From: Kibdelosporangium philippinense
GTDB taxonomy: Bacteria > Actinomycetota > Actinomycetes > Mycobacteriales > Pseudonocardiaceae
DNA length: 64,000 bases
Direction of reading: 5' to 3'
Assembly (NCBI RefSeq): GCF_021390435.2
Contig: NZ_JAJVCN010000001.1
Location: forward strand, 496,001 to 560,000
The notes below the pieces were generated by a model. That model searched no databases and had not been told where the DNA came from. It worked only from the letters and a program-made list of their open reading frames with translations. The position numbers were made by a program, and so were the translations under genes. Shown here in pieces: positions 43,882-51,432 of this stretch (the stretch's first letter is position 1; each line of letters begins with the position of its first letter).

Positions 43882-45774
43882 GTGCGCCCTGATGACATCG
43901 AACTGCTCACGACCACCGACTCGATCAGCTTTCGGGGTGAGTTGCTGCTGGTAGCGGCGACTCACCCCGATTTGTCTCGCAACTCTTACCGTGGCGGCCT
44001 GCATCGTGTGGCCCTCGATGGGTCGGGCGCAAAGCCATGGACGCACGGCTATCACGATTTCAGCCCGGCGATCTCGCCGGACGGAAACTGGATCGCGTTT
44101 CTGCGCAGGCAATCCGCGGATGCCCGGCCACAGTTGCGTGTTCAACGGGCTGACGGCGGTGATTCCCGTGCGCTGACTGACCTTCCGCTTGGCGTGCAAA
44201 CCCCGGTGTGGTCACCGGATTCGACCAAGATCGCGTTCGCCGCGCGGGTTGGTGAACAAGGCCGTTACGAGCCGGGCGGCAAGCCCGATGCCGAGTCGTT
44301 CCGCCGGATCACGATGATGGACTATCGCCTTGACGACCTCGGTTTCGTGTTCGACCGGCGTACTCGGTTGTTCGTCACCGACTTGGCTGGTGAGCTGACC
44401 GAGTTGACCGACGGTGCCTGCGATGTCAGCACACCGGCATGGACGCCGGACAGCGCGCACTTGGTGTTTTCCGCGTCTGCCGGGTGGGGTGCGCGGGAGA
44501 CAAAGCGCGAAAACATTTATGCTGTACCGGTTTCCGGTGGTTCGCCGGTCGTTGTCGTTGAAACAGCTGGTGATGTCCGGTTCACCACCGTCGGTGACGG
44601 TGTTGTGGTGTACACCGGACGCGAGTTCGAGGGCGTGTATGCGGTCGCCGTGAACACCAGCATATGGGTGGCGCCGTTGAATCTGGCTGAGCCGCAGTCG
44701 CCACGAAGACTTACTGACCAGGAGACGGTCGACTGCGAGGAAACCATTGCACCGCAGTTGTTTGGTTCGTCGGTGCTTGTGTCGGTGCTCAACCGTGGAG
44801 CTTCGGAGCTGCGTCAGGTCCCGTTGTCCGCGTCAGCGATGACCTTGGCGGAGACCACTTTGGTTGCCGGTGCGCGCAGCAAGGTCAAAGCTTTCGCCGT
44901 CGACGGAACACGCGTGGTCGCCGCGATGATGACCCCGGACAGCGCCGGGCAGGTCGTTTTCGAAGACAAGGTGCTCGCCGATTTCTCGGCGCCATTGCGG
45001 GCCAGCGGTGTGTGCGAGATCCAGGAGCTCACCGGGCAGTCGCCGGACGGCTACGAATCCCATGGCTGGGTTGTGCTTCCCGAAGGGCCCGGCCCGCACC
45101 CCGTGCTGCTTGCCGTGCACGGCGGGCCGTTCGCGTATCACGGCTGGGGATTCTTTGACGAAGCCCAGGTGTACGCCTCGGCCGGATACCTTGTCGTACT
45201 GCCGAATCCTCGTGGATCCGCGGGATACGGCCAAGCGCACGGTCAAGCCGTCGTGCACGGGCTCGGCACCCTCGACGTGGACGACGTTCTGTCGCTTTTG
45301 GACGCGGCGCTGGCGTTGCCGCAGGCTGACGCGTCCAGAGTCGGCGTGATGGGCGGATCGTACGGCGGCTTCATGACCAGTTGGCTCGCCGCCCACCACG
45401 GCCAGCGGTTTCGTGCGGCGTGGAGCGAACGTGCCGTCAACGCATGGGATTCCATCGTCGGCACCTCGGACATCGGCTACGCGTTCACCGAGTGTTACGT
45501 GGGCAGCGACCGGGAAACGCAGATCAAGACGAGCCCGCTGACCTACGCCGACCAGATCAGGATCCCGTTCGCGGTCGTGCATTCCGAGCAGGACTGGCGG
45601 TGCCCGGTCGAGCAGGCGCAACGGATGTTCGTCGCACTGCGCAAACAGGGCACCGAGGTGGAGTTCCTGCTCTTCCCCGGCGAAGGACACGAACTGACCA
45701 GGTCAGGCCAGCCGCAGCACCGCAAGCAACGGTTCGACGCGGTGCTGGAGTGGTGGTCGCGGCACCTCAGCTGA
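43882..45774 (+). CDS. S9 family serine peptidase (prolyl-oligopeptidase/acylaminoacyl-peptidase type)
   Basis: 630 aa from GTG 43882. N-terminal beta-propeller (about 1-370) with TolB-like repeats (FSPAISPDGNWIAFLRR, TPVWSPDSTKIAFAAR, TPAWTPDSAHLVFSAS). C-terminal alpha/beta hydrolase with Ser493 in VMGGSYGGFMTSWL, Asp571 in HSEQDWRCPVEQAQRM and His603 in FPGEGHELTRSG. No signal peptide, so a cytoplasmic oligopeptidase that trims small peptides. Transcribed in the same direction as terC, 54 bp downstream, possibly with its own promoter. Confidence 0.94.
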   Translation: MRPDDIELLTTTDSISFRGELLLVAATHPDLSRNSYRGGLHRVALDGSGAKPWTHGYHDFSPAISPDGNWIAFLRRQSADARPQLRVQRADGGDSRALTDLPLGVQTPVWSPDSTKIAFAARVGEQGRYEPGGKPDAESFRRITMMDYRLDDLGFVFDRRTRLFVTDLAGELTELTDGACDVSTPAWTPDSAHLVFSASAGWGARETKRENIYAVPVSGGSPVVVVETAGDVRFTTVGDGVVVYTGREFEGVYAVAVNTSIWVAPLNLAEPQSPRRLTDQETVDCEETIAPQLFGSSVLVSVLNRGASELRQVPLSASAMTLAETTLVAGARSKVKAFAVDGTRVVAAMMTPDSAGQVVFEDKVLADFSAPLRASGVCEIQELTGQSPDGYESHGWVVLPEGPGPHPVLLAVHGGPFAYHGWGFFDEAQVYASAGYLVVLPNPRGSAGYGQAHGQAVVHGLGTLDVDDVLSLLDAALALPQADASRVGVMGGSYGGFMTSWLAAHHGQRFRAAWSERAVNAWDSIVGTSDIGYAFTECYVGSDRETQIKTSPLTYADQIRIPFAVVHSEQDWRCPVEQAQRMFVALRKQGTEVEFLLFPGEGHELTRSGQPQHRKQRFDAVLEWWSRHLS

Positions 45775-45784
45775 TGGCCATCAG

Positions 45785-46441
45785 TTAACTCAACAAGGTG
45801 TAGTTCAGCTCTTCGCAGATTCGGCCCAACGGCAGGTCGAGGCCGGGGTGGTCGAGCGGGAGCAGCATGTCCGGCGCGGGCGGGATCGCGGTACCGGCAG
45901 GCGGGTCGAACAGGCAGATCGCCGGTTCGCCACCGTCCATTGAGGACCGGTACCAGACGCCGTCAAGCTCGGGATGCGCCGCCCTGATCGCCCTTGCCCA
46001 CGCCTGGGTCAGCGTCTTTGAGCCGCTGGAGAGCTCCTGCGAGGCGCCCGCGCGCGTTGGCCAAAGGCCGGAGAGATCCAGCAGGCGCAGGGTGCGTTGC
46101 GGCCGGAACACCACAAGGTGTGGCCGCCGGGTCGATCTGTCCACAATGGAGGTCGACTGGAACACCTCGGCGAGGCTGGTGCGTACCGAGAGGCCGAAGT
46201 ACAGCACGCCGTTGCCTGGGCTGTCCGCGGCACGGCCTTCCGGGCCGATCGGGTGCGCGTCGAACCGGCCGTGCGGCAGCGGGCCGGTGTATCGGAAGGA
46301 GTTCCACCGCTGACGGTGCGCGCCGCCCGCTGCGAAGATCCGGACCAGTCGTGTGCCGCTGTGCACGGCGACAATGTCCTCGTCTACTCGCAGCAGCGAC
46401 CTGAGCGCGGCCGGAGTCGGTGGCTGGGGGAGCCGAGCCAT
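45785..46441 (-). CDS. RES-domain protein (putative NAD-degrading toxin)
   Basis: 218 aa. The RES signature residues are spread through the chain: Arg in HSGTRLVRIFAAGG, RYTGPLPHGRFD, Glu in SVRTSLAEVFQSTS, and Ser in WYRSSMDGGEPAICLFD. Characterised RES toxins (MbcT, ParT-like) phosphorolyse NAD+ or ADP-ribosylate host enzymes. The gene lies 39 bp downstream of a DNA-binding-type gene on the same strand, the usual antitoxin-toxin order. Toxicity is inferred from family and context. Confidence 0.85.
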   Translation of the reverse strand: MARLPQPPTPAALRSLLRVDEDIVAVHSGTRLVRIFAAGGAHRQRWNSFRYTGPLPHGRFDAHPIGPEGRAADSPGNGVLYFGLSVRTSLAEVFQSTSIVDRSTRRPHLVVFRPQRTLRLLDLSGLWPTRAGASQELSSGSKTLTQAWARAIRAAHPELDGVWYRSSMDGGEPAICLFDPPAGTAIPPAPDMLLPLDHPGLDLPLGRICEELNYTLLS

Positions 46442-46480
46442 ACGTTTGGAGTCGTCAGCCTGTCTTTGTCGTCGGCACCG

Positions 46481-47071
46481 TCACGCGGGGGTTCCAAGGA
46501 CGGCGGCTAGCGCGGCAACCCTATCTGGATCACCGCCGGCGAGCAGCCACTGCCGTGGCGTACCGGGCTCGCCGCTGATGACGAGGTCTTCCTGTGGCGT
46601 GGTCATGAACGCCGCGACCACCAGTGGTGGCTGGTCGATGGGCAACGCGGCCAGCACGGTCTCCAATCCGGGCAACACGCCGGAGCCGGTGAACTGCCAC
46701 GCGGGCAGCCGCCATCCGCCGCGGTCCTTCCAGCCGACCAAGCGACCGGCCGCGAGCCGGTGGCGGATCCGGCTGGTGTCCACGCCGATGGTCGCCGCCG
46801 CATCGGACACCGTCAGCGCGGAATCCCGCAGCACGGCCTGCGCGGCGACGGCGCGCGCACGTGAGTCGACTTCGTCTGGGCGCCTTGGCCGCAGGTCGAG
46901 ACCGACCTCGGTGAGGGTCTCGCGCTGATCGGCCGAGAAGTACTCGGCTGGATTCGGGTTCGGTGGTGACAACCGTTTCGCGGCGTCCTCGACGAGGCCG
47001 AGGAACTCGTTGGGGGTAACTCGCAGCCCCGCTTTGGCCAAAACCGTCTCCAGCGCGATGCTCATGCGCAT
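46481..47071 (-). CDS. Predicted DNA-binding antitoxin partner of the RES protein
   Basis: 196 aa. Residues 90-125 look like a MerR/excisionase-type HTH (LTVSDAAATIGVDTSRIRHR, LAAGRLVGWKDRGGWRLPAW), followed by a C-terminal segment in which GVLPGLETVLAALPIDQPPL and a final PDRVAALAAVLGTPA resemble Xre/MbcA-like antitoxin C-termini that gate the toxin active site. Both assignments are by pattern. Starts at ATG 47071 (ATG 47065 also possible). Antitoxin role inferred from pairing with RES. Confidence 0.68.
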   Translation of the reverse strand: MRMSIALETVLAKAGLRVTPNEFLGLVEDAAKRLSPPNPNPAEYFSADQRETLTEVGLDLRPRRPDEVDSRARAVAAQAVLRDSALTVSDAAATIGVDTSRIRHRLAAGRLVGWKDRGGWRLPAWQFTGSGVLPGLETVLAALPIDQPPLVVAAFMTTPQEDLVISGEPGTPRQWLLAGGDPDRVAALAAVLGTPA

Positions 47072-47212
47072 AGACTAGCGCGGATGTGCGGGTTCGTGCG
47101 CCTTTGTGAAGAAATTCACGAGGATGAATACAAATCGCACATACTTCAACACAGTGTGTGCAGCCTTAACCACTATGCCGCGCCGGCAGGACTGTGTCGA
47201 GAGGGTAGGGCC

Positions 47213-47711
47213 ATGCTGATCAGGGCAAACGTTCTCAAACAGATCCAGGCGGGCGAGGTCACGCTGGCGTTTCGGCGCTGGCAGGACCTACGGTCAAGGC
47301 GGGCGGCACGCTGCGAACGATCGTCGGGGTGCTCGCGGTCGATTCCGTCGAGCGAGTCCCGCTACGGAGAATCACCGCGAAGGATGCCCAGTTGGCGGGA
47401 TACGACACCCTGGCCGAGCTGCCAACTCCGGAGGAGTCGCGCAGGTTCTGGACAAGCTGCGCCGGATGGACGAACGGAGCAAGCGCGGACCGTGGACGCA
47501 CACTGTGCTCTCGCTGATCGCGGCGAAGCCAGTCGTGCGCGCGCCCGATCTCCTGACCTGTCTGAGCCGCGAGACTGTGTCGATTGATGTGGCCACGTTC
47601 AAAGCGGATGTTCGCAAACTCAAGGAACTAGGTCTGACTGAGAGCCTGGAAGTGGGCTACCGGCTTTCGCCGCGCGGGCAAGCGATTGTTGACGAGCAAC
47701 GTACTTCTTGA
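47213..47711 (+). pseudogene. ASCH-like small protein gene broken by two frameshifts
   Basis: Starts well (GAGGG before ATG 47213; MLIRANVLKQIQAGEVTLAF then RRWQ). The family then expects RPTVKAGGTLRT, found in another phase from about 47288 (GPTVKAGGTLRTIVGVLAVD). That phase continues SVERVPLRRITAKDAQLAGY to EESRR. The last part, VLDKLRRMDERSKRGPWTHT to SPRGQAIVDEQRTS, is in the third phase from about 47447. Each break is fixed by one added base. The intact product would be about 165 aa, combining an ASCH-like RNA-binding fold with a winged-helix-like end. Decay or assembly errors are both possible. Confidence 0.72.
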
Positions 47712-47726
47712 TCAACAAGTGGATGC

Positions 47727-47755
47727 TTGACACGTCGGTAGCCCGACCCTAGCGT
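47727..47755 (+). promoter_or_regulatory. Promoter of the ribose-type ABC importer operon
   Basis: TTGACA at 47727-47732, a 17-bp spacer, and TAGCGT at 47750-47755. The same hexamers and spacing occur before the isomerase gene at 55053-55081, which strengthens the call. Confidence 0.82.
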
Positions 47756-47757
47756 CT

Positions 47758-47775
47758 CGGGTAATCGTTTTCTCG
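47758..47775. promoter_or_regulatory. LacI-type operator overlapping the importer transcription start
   Basis: CGGGTAATCGTTTTCTCG matches the perfect palindrome at 55084-55101 at 15 of 18 positions and begins 2 bp after the -10 hexamer, exactly as there. It is therefore a second site for the LacI regulator at 53995-54987. Confidence 0.8.
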
Positions 47776-47799
47776 GTGATGGCCCAATGGCGGGTGTGG

Positions 47800-49329
47800 A
47801 TGGACAACGGTGTCGCATCACTTGTGGGGCTGGTCCGGATCAGCAAGTCCTACGGCGGTGTTAGGGCTTGCCGCGACGTGGATTTCACGGTCCGGGCCGG
47901 CGAGGTGCACGCTCTGCTCGGTGAGAACGGCGCGGGCAAGTCGACGTTGATGCGCGTGCTGTCGGGCGATCTGACTGACTACACCGGCACGATCACTGTT
48001 GGCGGCAAGCCGATTCGGTTTCACGGCCCGGCCGATGCCCAGCGCGCCGGGATCGCCATGATCCACCAGGAACTCGACCTCGTGCCCGGCCTGTCGGTCG
48101 CGGAGAACATCTTCCTCGGCAGGGAGCCGCGGACACCGGTACGCACGCTCGACCGCCGTGCGATGCTGCGCGAGACCCGGAACCTGTTGCGCCGCACTGG
48201 AATCGACCTCGACCCCAGGCGTCAGGTCGGCGAGCTACGGACCGGCGAGCAACAGCTGGTGAGCATCGCCAAGGCGCTGTCGCTCGATGCCAAGGTGCTG
48301 ATCATGGACGAGCCGACGTCCGCGCTGTCGTCGGCCGAAGTGGACCGGATGTTCACCGTGATCGCCGAGTTGCGCCGCGGTGGTGCCGGGATCGTCTACA
48401 TCTCACACCGGATGGACGAGATCGGCCGGATCGCCGATCGCGCGACCGTCTTGCGGAACGGCTCTGTCGTGGCGGAATTCGACGCCCGCGACATGACTGC
48501 CGACCAAGCCGCCGAAGCCATGATCGGACGGCCGGTGCGCGCGATGTTCACAACGCACGAGACCACCGATACCGGGGAGAAGCTTCTCGAAGTCACGGAT
48601 CTCGTTGTCACACGGTCAAGGCCCGGTCGCCGTGACCCCGCGGGCATCAGCCTGACGGTCCGGCGCGGCGAGATCGTGGGGCTCGCCGGTTTGCTTGGCT
48701 CGGGACGTACCGAGCTGTTGGAGACCTTGTTCGGCGCCGGTGGCCGGTGGCAGGGATCGGTGATCTTCAAGGGCCGGTCTTCGCGGCTGCGTGGGCCGCG
48801 GTCGGCGATCCGGCGTGGTGTGGTCTACATGCCGGAGGATCGCCGGATTTCCGGACTGGCGCTCGATCATTCCGTGCTGGCGAACACGGTTTTGTCTATT
48901 GTGGACCGAATCGCCCGCTTCGGGGTGGTGTCCCGGCGGCGCGAGGCGGGCGAGGCGACGCGGATCGTGCGGGAGTTGAGTGTGAAGCTGGCTTCGGTGC
49001 GTGACCCGGTTTCCACACTATCGGGTGGAAATCAGCAGAAGATCGTGCTTGGTCGCATGTTGCTCACCGAACCGGATCTACTGTTGCTGGACGAACCGAC
49101 GAGGGGTGTGGACGTCGGTGCGAAGGCAGAGATCTATCAGTTGCTCGGTCAGGCGGCGCAGCGCGGGATGGGGGTGCTGCTCGCGTCCTCGGAACTGGCT
49201 GAGCTGGTCGGGGTGTGCGATCGCGTGATTGTGTTGCGTGGCGGGCGAAACGTCGCCGAGCTGCAGACGGCGCAGGCCGGCGAGGCCGAACTGCTCGCGG
49301 CATCCATGGGGGAGGTGGTGCAGCTGTGA
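47800..49329 (+). CDS. Sugar ABC transporter ATPase, duplicated (RbsA/XylG/AraG class)
   Basis: 509 aa from ATG 47800; GTG 47776 and ATG 47779 are alternatives, but both lie almost at the transcript start. Two ABC modules: the first with Walker A GENGAGKST, signature RTGEQQLVSIAKAL and Walker B LIMDEPTSALSS; the second with the diverged loop GLLGSGRTELLE, signature LSGGNQQKIVLGRML and LLLDEPTRGVDVG. The altered second Walker A is normal in this class. First gene of an ATPase, permease and binding-protein operon under LacI-type control. Confidence 0.93.
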   Translation: MDNGVASLVGLVRISKSYGGVRACRDVDFTVRAGEVHALLGENGAGKSTLMRVLSGDLTDYTGTITVGGKPIRFHGPADAQRAGIAMIHQELDLVPGLSVAENIFLGREPRTPVRTLDRRAMLRETRNLLRRTGIDLDPRRQVGELRTGEQQLVSIAKALSLDAKVLIMDEPTSALSSAEVDRMFTVIAELRRGGAGIVYISHRMDEIGRIADRATVLRNGSVVAEFDARDMTADQAAEAMIGRPVRAMFTTHETTDTGEKLLEVTDLVVTRSRPGRRDPAGISLTVRRGEIVGLAGLLGSGRTELLETLFGAGGRWQGSVIFKGRSSRLRGPRSAIRRGVVYMPEDRRISGLALDHSVLANTVLSIVDRIARFGVVSRRREAGEATRIVRELSVKLASVRDPVSTLSGGNQQKIVLGRMLLTEPDLLLLDEPTRGVDVGAKAEIYQLLGQAAQRGMGVLLASSELAELVGVCDRVIVLRGGRNVAELQTAQAGEAELLAASMGEVVQL

Positions 49330-50342
49330 CATCCTTTGGGACGACGGACTTCGTTGACACGAAGCGGGAGAGCGTGCGCTCGATGATCTTCCGCTTCCAG
49401 AGCCTGTTCGGGCTCGTCGCGGTGTTCATCGCGGCGATCGTGTTCTCCCCGAGCCGCAACGGGGAACTGCTGTTCCTCACCAGCGACAACCTGTTCAACG
49501 TGGTGCGCGCGGTGTCAGAGATCGGGATCATCGCGGTCGGGATGACGTTCGTGATCCTGATCGGCGGGATCGACCTGTCGGTCGGCGCGATGCTCGGCTT
49601 GGCGGCCGTCGGCTCCGCGGTTCTTTTGGTGGAAAACGACTTCGGACTCATTCCGACGGTCGTGATCGTGCTGGCCGTCGGTCTGGTGTTCGGGCTGCTG
49701 CAAGGCATCGCGTCCGCGTTGTTCAGTATCCAGGCGTTCATCGTGACGCTGGCCGGATTGCAGATCGCCCGTGGGCTGGCCCGGATCTGGTCTGGTGGCC
49801 AGGGCGTGGCGATCGCGTATGGCGACGGTCCTGGTGAGGCACCGGTGACGTTCTCACTGTTGGGCGAGCGGACGTTCAACGGCTTGGTGCCGATTCCGGC
49901 GTTGATCTTCATCGTGGTGGCGGTGCTCGCGATCCTTTTCTTACGTGGCACCGCGTTCTCGCGGCACGTCTATGCGATCGGTGGCAACGAGAAGGCCGCC
50001 AGGCTCTCCGGTGTGCCGGTCACCCGGGTCAAGATCATCGTATTCGGGATCTGCGGGTTACTGGCGGCGCTCGCCGGGATCATTCACGCGGGGCAGCTCA
50101 ACCAAGGCAGCCCCAACGACGGCCTCGGCTACGAACTCGACGCGATCGCGGCTGTGGTTGTCGGCGGAACGAGCCTTGCGGGTGGGCGCGGCTCGGTGGT
50201 CGGGACCGTGGCCGGTGCGCTGCTTCTCGGCGTACTCAACAACATTCTCGCGCTCAACAGCGTGGATACGAACGTCCAGCTCCTGATCAAGGGGCTCGTG
50301 ATCGTGGTGGCGGCCGGGCTGCAACGGCTCAGGCCGTCCTGA
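49326..50342 (+). CDS. Sugar ABC transporter permease (RbsC class)
   Basis: 338 aa from GTG 49326, overlapping the ATPase stop (GTGA). About ten hydrophobic spans. Typical blocks: SEIGIIAVGMTFVILIGGID with LSVGAMLGL, IQAFIVTLAGLQIARGLARI, AIGGNEKAARLSGVPVTRVK (ATPase-contact loop) and GGTSLAGGRGSVVGTVAGAL. Class-2 pentose/hexose permease. Confidence 0.94.
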   Translation: MTSFGTTDFVDTKRESVRSMIFRFQSLFGLVAVFIAAIVFSPSRNGELLFLTSDNLFNVVRAVSEIGIIAVGMTFVILIGGIDLSVGAMLGLAAVGSAVLLVENDFGLIPTVVIVLAVGLVFGLLQGIASALFSIQAFIVTLAGLQIARGLARIWSGGQGVAIAYGDGPGEAPVTFSLLGERTFNGLVPIPALIFIVVAVLAILFLRGTAFSRHVYAIGGNEKAARLSGVPVTRVKIIVFGICGLLAALAGIIHAGQLNQGSPNDGLGYELDAIAAVVVGGTSLAGGRGSVVGTVAGALLLGVLNNILALNSVDTNVQLLIKGLVIVVAAGLQRLRPS

Positions 50343-50359
50343 AGACGGAAGGACGAGAC

Positions 50360-51346
50360 ATGCGTTTACTGGCGGCGGTCCTCCTACTGGGTTCGCTGGT
50401 CGCCTGTGGGACAACGAGCGAGAACCGTCCCGGTGGCCAGCCTCCGGCGAACACGGCGTGCAAAGGCGCTGGCGGCAAGTACGTCATCGGCATGAGCCAG
50501 GCCAACGTGGCCGAGCCGTACCGCCAACGAATGGACGACGACATCCGGGCGGCCGCGAAGTCGGTGCCGCAGTTCGAAGTCCGCTTCACCGACGCGCAGC
50601 AGGACAACTCCCGCCAGGTCTCGGACGTGGAGAACTTCCTGACCCAGCAGGTCGACCTGCTGATCATCAGCCCGAACGAGGCCAAACCGCTGACCGCGGT
50701 GGTGAAGAAGGCCTACGACAAAGGCATTCCGGTGATCGTGCTCGACCGCAAGGTGGAAGGCGACGCGTACACGACCTGGATCGGCGCGGACAACGTGGAA
50801 ATCGGCCGTCAGGCGGGTAAGTACGTGGCCGAGCAGCTGCTGCCGGGCGGCGGCAAGATCGCCGAGATCCGTGGCCTCGCCGGATCGACCCCGGCGAAGG
50901 AACGCGGCGACGGCTTCCGTGAAGCGATACAGGGCAAGAACATCGACATCGCGGTCAGCCAGGACGGCGACTGGCTGCGGGAGAAGGGCCAGGAGAAAGC
51001 CGACGCGATCCTGAAGTCCAATCCGGACGTCTCGGTGATCTACGCGCACAACGACCCGATGGCCGAAGGCGCCTATCTGGCCGCACGGGCGACAGGCAAG
51101 CAGGACTCGTTGAAGTTCATCGGAATCGACGGCCTGCCGATCCCGTCGGGTGGCCTGAAAGCGGTCGAGGCAGGCAGGCTCTCGGCGACGCTGATCTACC
51201 CGACAGCGGGCAAAGAGGCGGTCGAGTCCGCGCGCAAGATCCTGGTCGACTGCCAGCAAACACCCAAGACGCAAACCTTACCGACCCAGCTGATCACCAA
51301 GGAGAACGCGGCACAGGTCTACGCGAAGGAAAACCCCGGCGGCTGA
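50360..51346 (+). CDS. Sugar-binding lipoprotein (RbsB-type periplasmic-binding fold)
   Basis: 328 aa with lipobox LVAC (LLLGSLVACGTTSENR). Peripla_BP_4 fold: VIGMSQANVAEPYRQRMDDD, QQVDLLIISPNEAKPLTAVV, IPVIVLDRKVEGDAYTTWIG and VSVIYAHNDPMAEGAYLAAR. These contacts (N-terminal Glu/Arg, central DRK, late ND) fit a free pentose or furanose ligand, as in YtfQ and RbsB relatives. Ends the importer operon at a 21-bp hairpin. Confidence 0.92.
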   Translation: MRLLAAVLLLGSLVACGTTSENRPGGQPPANTACKGAGGKYVIGMSQANVAEPYRQRMDDDIRAAAKSVPQFEVRFTDAQQDNSRQVSDVENFLTQQVDLLIISPNEAKPLTAVVKKAYDKGIPVIVLDRKVEGDAYTTWIGADNVEIGRQAGKYVAEQLLPGGGKIAEIRGLAGSTPAKERGDGFREAIQGKNIDIAVSQDGDWLREKGQEKADAILKSNPDVSVIYAHNDPMAEGAYLAARATGKQDSLKFIGIDGLPIPSGGLKAVEAGRLSATLIYPTAGKEAVESARKILVDCQQTPKTQTLPTQLITKENAAQVYAKENPGG

Positions 51347-51352
51347 AGCCTG

Positions 51353-51396
51353 TCGTGAGTGGTTATCAGGGTTCTAACCCTGATAACCACTCACGA
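51353..51396. terminator. 21-bp perfect hairpin between binding-protein and GH172 genes
   Basis: Arms 51353-51373 and 51376-51396 are exact complements, with core CGTGAGTGGTTATCAGGGTT. It shares CTCGTGAGTGGTTA with the hairpin at 53917-53972. No T-tract. It probably ends or attenuates importer transcription, with partial read-through into the GH172 gene (ATG 51433). Confidence 0.85.
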
Positions 51397-51432
51397 GGGG
51401 CTAGCTGGGACAACACCATATGAGGAGGCAGG

